Assembly (NCBI GenBank): GCA_016839655.1
Contig: JAEOTW010000364.1
Location: 1-24,179, forward strand
Direction: 5' to 3'
Source of the DNA: Promethearchaeota archaeon
GTDB taxonomy: Archaea > Asgardarchaeota > Lokiarchaeia > Sigynarchaeales > SOKP01
DNA: 24,179 nt
Shown here: one piece after another, positions 22,706 to 24,179 of the stretch
How the letters are laid out: every line of letters starts with the position of its first letter
How positions within the stretch are numbered: position 1 is the first letter of the stretch
The notes under the pieces: generated by a model
Told to the model about the DNA's origin: nothing
The model's input: the letters and a program-made list of their open reading frames with translations, nothing else
Databases searched by the model: none
Translations under genes and position numbers: made by a program

Positions 22706-24179
22706 ATTTTGTAGAAAAGCTAATACCTCATTATTCCCAATTGGAATAATATCTGAACGAAATATAATCTGATTATCTTGATATGGGATATTAAATCTCA
22801 TTTCTACTGCTGTTTGAGTTTCTAAAGCCTTTCCTATGTTTTTCAATGCTTCTTCTGCAATCGAATCTGGTAAAATATTATTTAGACTTTTTCCAATGAG
22901 ATCTTGTGAGTTTGTACCTATAACAAGAATTTTTTCAATTTTTTTATCCAATTTAATGTCTTGAAAAATCCCATCTATCGAAATCCTAAAAATTGAAAAG
23001 GGGATGTGCTTAAGTAATATAGCATTTTTTGCCTCACTGAGCATTAAATTTTCTTGGTTTTGCATTTTTTCTATAGCTGTACCTATCTCCAAGCCAATTG
23101 TAATTATTAACTCCATGTCTTCAACAGTAATATTGCTTTTTTTATTTAAAATCATATTAATAGAACCGATTATTTCAAATTTTGAAAATAATGGGATTAC
23201 AGCTCCATTAATTGAATCATCACCTTTAAAAAACTTTTTAGTAATCTCAGGAAAGTTTTCATTAAATAGCGCTACACCTTGTGCAAATACGATATCATAA
23301 GGAGATTCTAATGACTTTATATTATCATTCTGTTCAAAAAAGAATTGTGGGAGATTTTTATGTGCCTTGATTTTGGCAATCTGTTGGTTTTTATCAACTA
23401 AATATATACAACATCCGTTTAAATTTAAAAAATCTATGAAGTAATCTACAGTTTTTTTCAATAAATTACTAAGATCACTTGCTTGATTAGTAATACTAAT
23501 AAATTTGTTTAGCGTATCAATTTTATTAGCATGTTCCTTAAGTTTCTCTTCTACCACATGTATGTCTGATAAATCATGAAAAAGATATTGGATAAAATAT
23601 TCATCACCCAACTCAATCTCATTTATGTTTACTTCTAAATATAATTGCTTACTACTTGATTCCTTAATTCTTGAAATAATTGGAGGTGGTTGATTTATTA
23701 AATGTTGGACCATAGTTGGATCTACTAATCCCTCATCAAATAATTCAAGTTTCAATGCTTTAATTCCTACAATTTCTTCTTTAGTTTTTTCTACTAATCT
23801 TTCTCCTTCTAAATTTACATCAACTATAACTCCTGTATCCCGGTTTACAATAAAAATGGCATCTCGAGCCGCTTGGAATAACGTTTGATATCGTTGCTCT
23901 GCCATTTCTAAGGTTTTAAGTACTGGTTTAATAGATTCAAAATAGGAAAAAAAGAAGCTCGTGATTTCCTTTAACTTACCATTATCTGCTTTATGATCTT
24001 TAGGCTCATAATCAAAGGCAAGGTAAGCATCTTCAAGATTAATAAGATAATTAGCAAAGCCCTCGAGAAGCTTATTTGCGAGAATTAAACTAATTTGAGT
24101 TTTAATATCGGTAATTATTGTGATTAGGAAGCTTTCATACCCTCCTCGAGCAAACTTATTTGGTTGTTTAAAGAATAAA
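22688..24179 (-). CDS. PAS-GAF-PAS sensor protein (5' end outside window)
   Basis: A sensory protein of at least 496 residues. The frame stays open to the right window edge, so the ATG at 23905 is internal and about 91 further residues upstream are visible. They are mainly helical (ILANKLLEGFANYLINLEDA...) and match no domain I recognise. Counting from the internal Met, a PAS domain spans 1-115 (YQTLFQAARDAIFIVNRDTG), a short coiled linker leads to a GAF domain at about 135-285, and a second PAS domain ends the protein (about 297-403). PAS and GAF domains sense ligands, light or redox state. No histidine kinase, GGDEF or DNA-binding output follows the last PAS, so any output must lie upstream of the window or in a partner protein. 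It is convergent with, and overlaps by 18 bases, the longin-Arf-like GTPase gene. Hydrophilic throughout the visible part, so cytoplasmic. Confidence 0.83.
   Translation of the reverse strand, partial: LFFKQPNKFARGGYESFLITIITDIKTQISLILANKLLEGFANYLINLEDAYLAFDYEPKDHKADNGKLKEITSFFFSYFESIKPVLKTLEMAEQRYQTLFQAARDAIFIVNRDTGVIVDVNLEGERLVEKTKEEIVGIKALKLELFDEGLVDPTMVQHLINQPPPIISRIKESSSKQLYLEVNINEIELGDEYFIQYLFHDLSDIHVVEEKLKEHANKIDTLNKFISITNQASDLSNLLKKTVDYFIDFLNLNGCCIYLVDKNQQIAKIKAHKNLPQFFFEQNDNIKSLESPYDIVFAQGVALFNENFPEITKKFFKGDDSINGAVIPLFSKFEIIGSINMILNKKSNITVEDMELIITIGLEIGTAIEKMQNQENLMLSEAKNAILLKHIPFSIFRISIDGIFQDIKLDKKIEKILVIGTNSQDLIGKSLNNILPDSIAEEALKNIGKALETQTAVEMRFNIPYQDNQIIFRSDIIPIGNNEVLAFLQNLTRTW

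Noticed and set aside
22688..23905. A complete 405-residue sensor protein starting at ATG 23905
   Set aside because: The frame is open for all remaining 91 codons up to the window edge, and the PAS domain would begin at the very first residue, so the gene is partial.
1..24179. tRNA, rRNA, CRISPR array, insertion sequences or integration sites
   Set aside because: Reading the intergenic stretches by eye showed no cloverleaf-like GC-rich segment, no spaced direct repeats and no transposase; the longest gene-free stretch is about 250 bases.

Overview
The window is strongly AT-rich and most likely comes from an Asgard archaeon, probably Lokiarchaeia-like. The evidence is a Hef/FANCM-type helicase, archaeal promoter and T-tract terminator signals, and several genes of eukaryotic flavour. 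The last group includes a Rag/Gtr-like GTPase with a C-terminal roadblock-like domain, a longin domain fused to an Arf-like GTPase, a legumain-like (C13) peptidase, and a 1469-residue coiled-coil protein anchored in the membrane by its C-terminus. The taxonomic call is inference from gene content; there is no rRNA or other marker here.

Layout. 1-1370 (+) is the 3' part of a Hef-like helicase. 1415-8330 (-) holds three membrane or surface proteins: the giant coiled-coil protein, a small single-pass protein with an Ig-like ectodomain, and a membrane-anchored C13-type peptidase carrying a large insertion. 8582-11506 (-) is a two-gene redox operon: an FAD-linked oxidase followed by an HdrD/GlpC-like Fe-S protein with two CCG domains. 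11733-13041 holds a divergent pair of zinc-binding small proteins, one of them membrane-bound with an unusual 18-residue repeat. 13149-14839 is a convergent pair (flavodoxin-ferredoxin fusion against GNAT acetyltransferase) whose ends overlap by 52 bases. 14990-16717 (+) is a fatty acyl-CoA synthetase. 16738-17690 (-) holds a CPBP intramembrane protease and a stand-alone Lrp/AsnC ligand-binding domain that appears to start at an ATT codon. 17834-20588 (+) is a second FAD oxidase/CCG Fe-S operon, paralogous to the first. 20708-22705 (+) is a two-GTPase operon (Rag-like, then longin-Arf-like). 22688-24179 (-) is a PAS-GAF-PAS sensor protein whose start lies beyond the window edge.

How the genes may fit together. 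The centre has a redox and acyl-metabolism theme: two FAD/Fe-S dehydrogenase modules, a flavodoxin-ferredoxin carrier and an acyl-CoA synthetase. These could oxidise hydroxy or aromatic acids and pass electrons to low-potential or thiol/disulfide carriers; the substrates are not readable from sequence. The Lrp-type ligand-binding domain sits divergently next to the second module and may sense a small molecule for it. The right end looks like a regulatory GTPase cluster: Rag plus roadblock and longin plus Arf are the domain types that eukaryotes use in lysosomal nutrient sensing and in membrane recruitment. The left end is dominated by cell-envelope and endomembrane-like proteins. No tRNA, rRNA, CRISPR array, insertion sequence or attachment site was seen, and no gene-free stretch exceeds about 250 bases.
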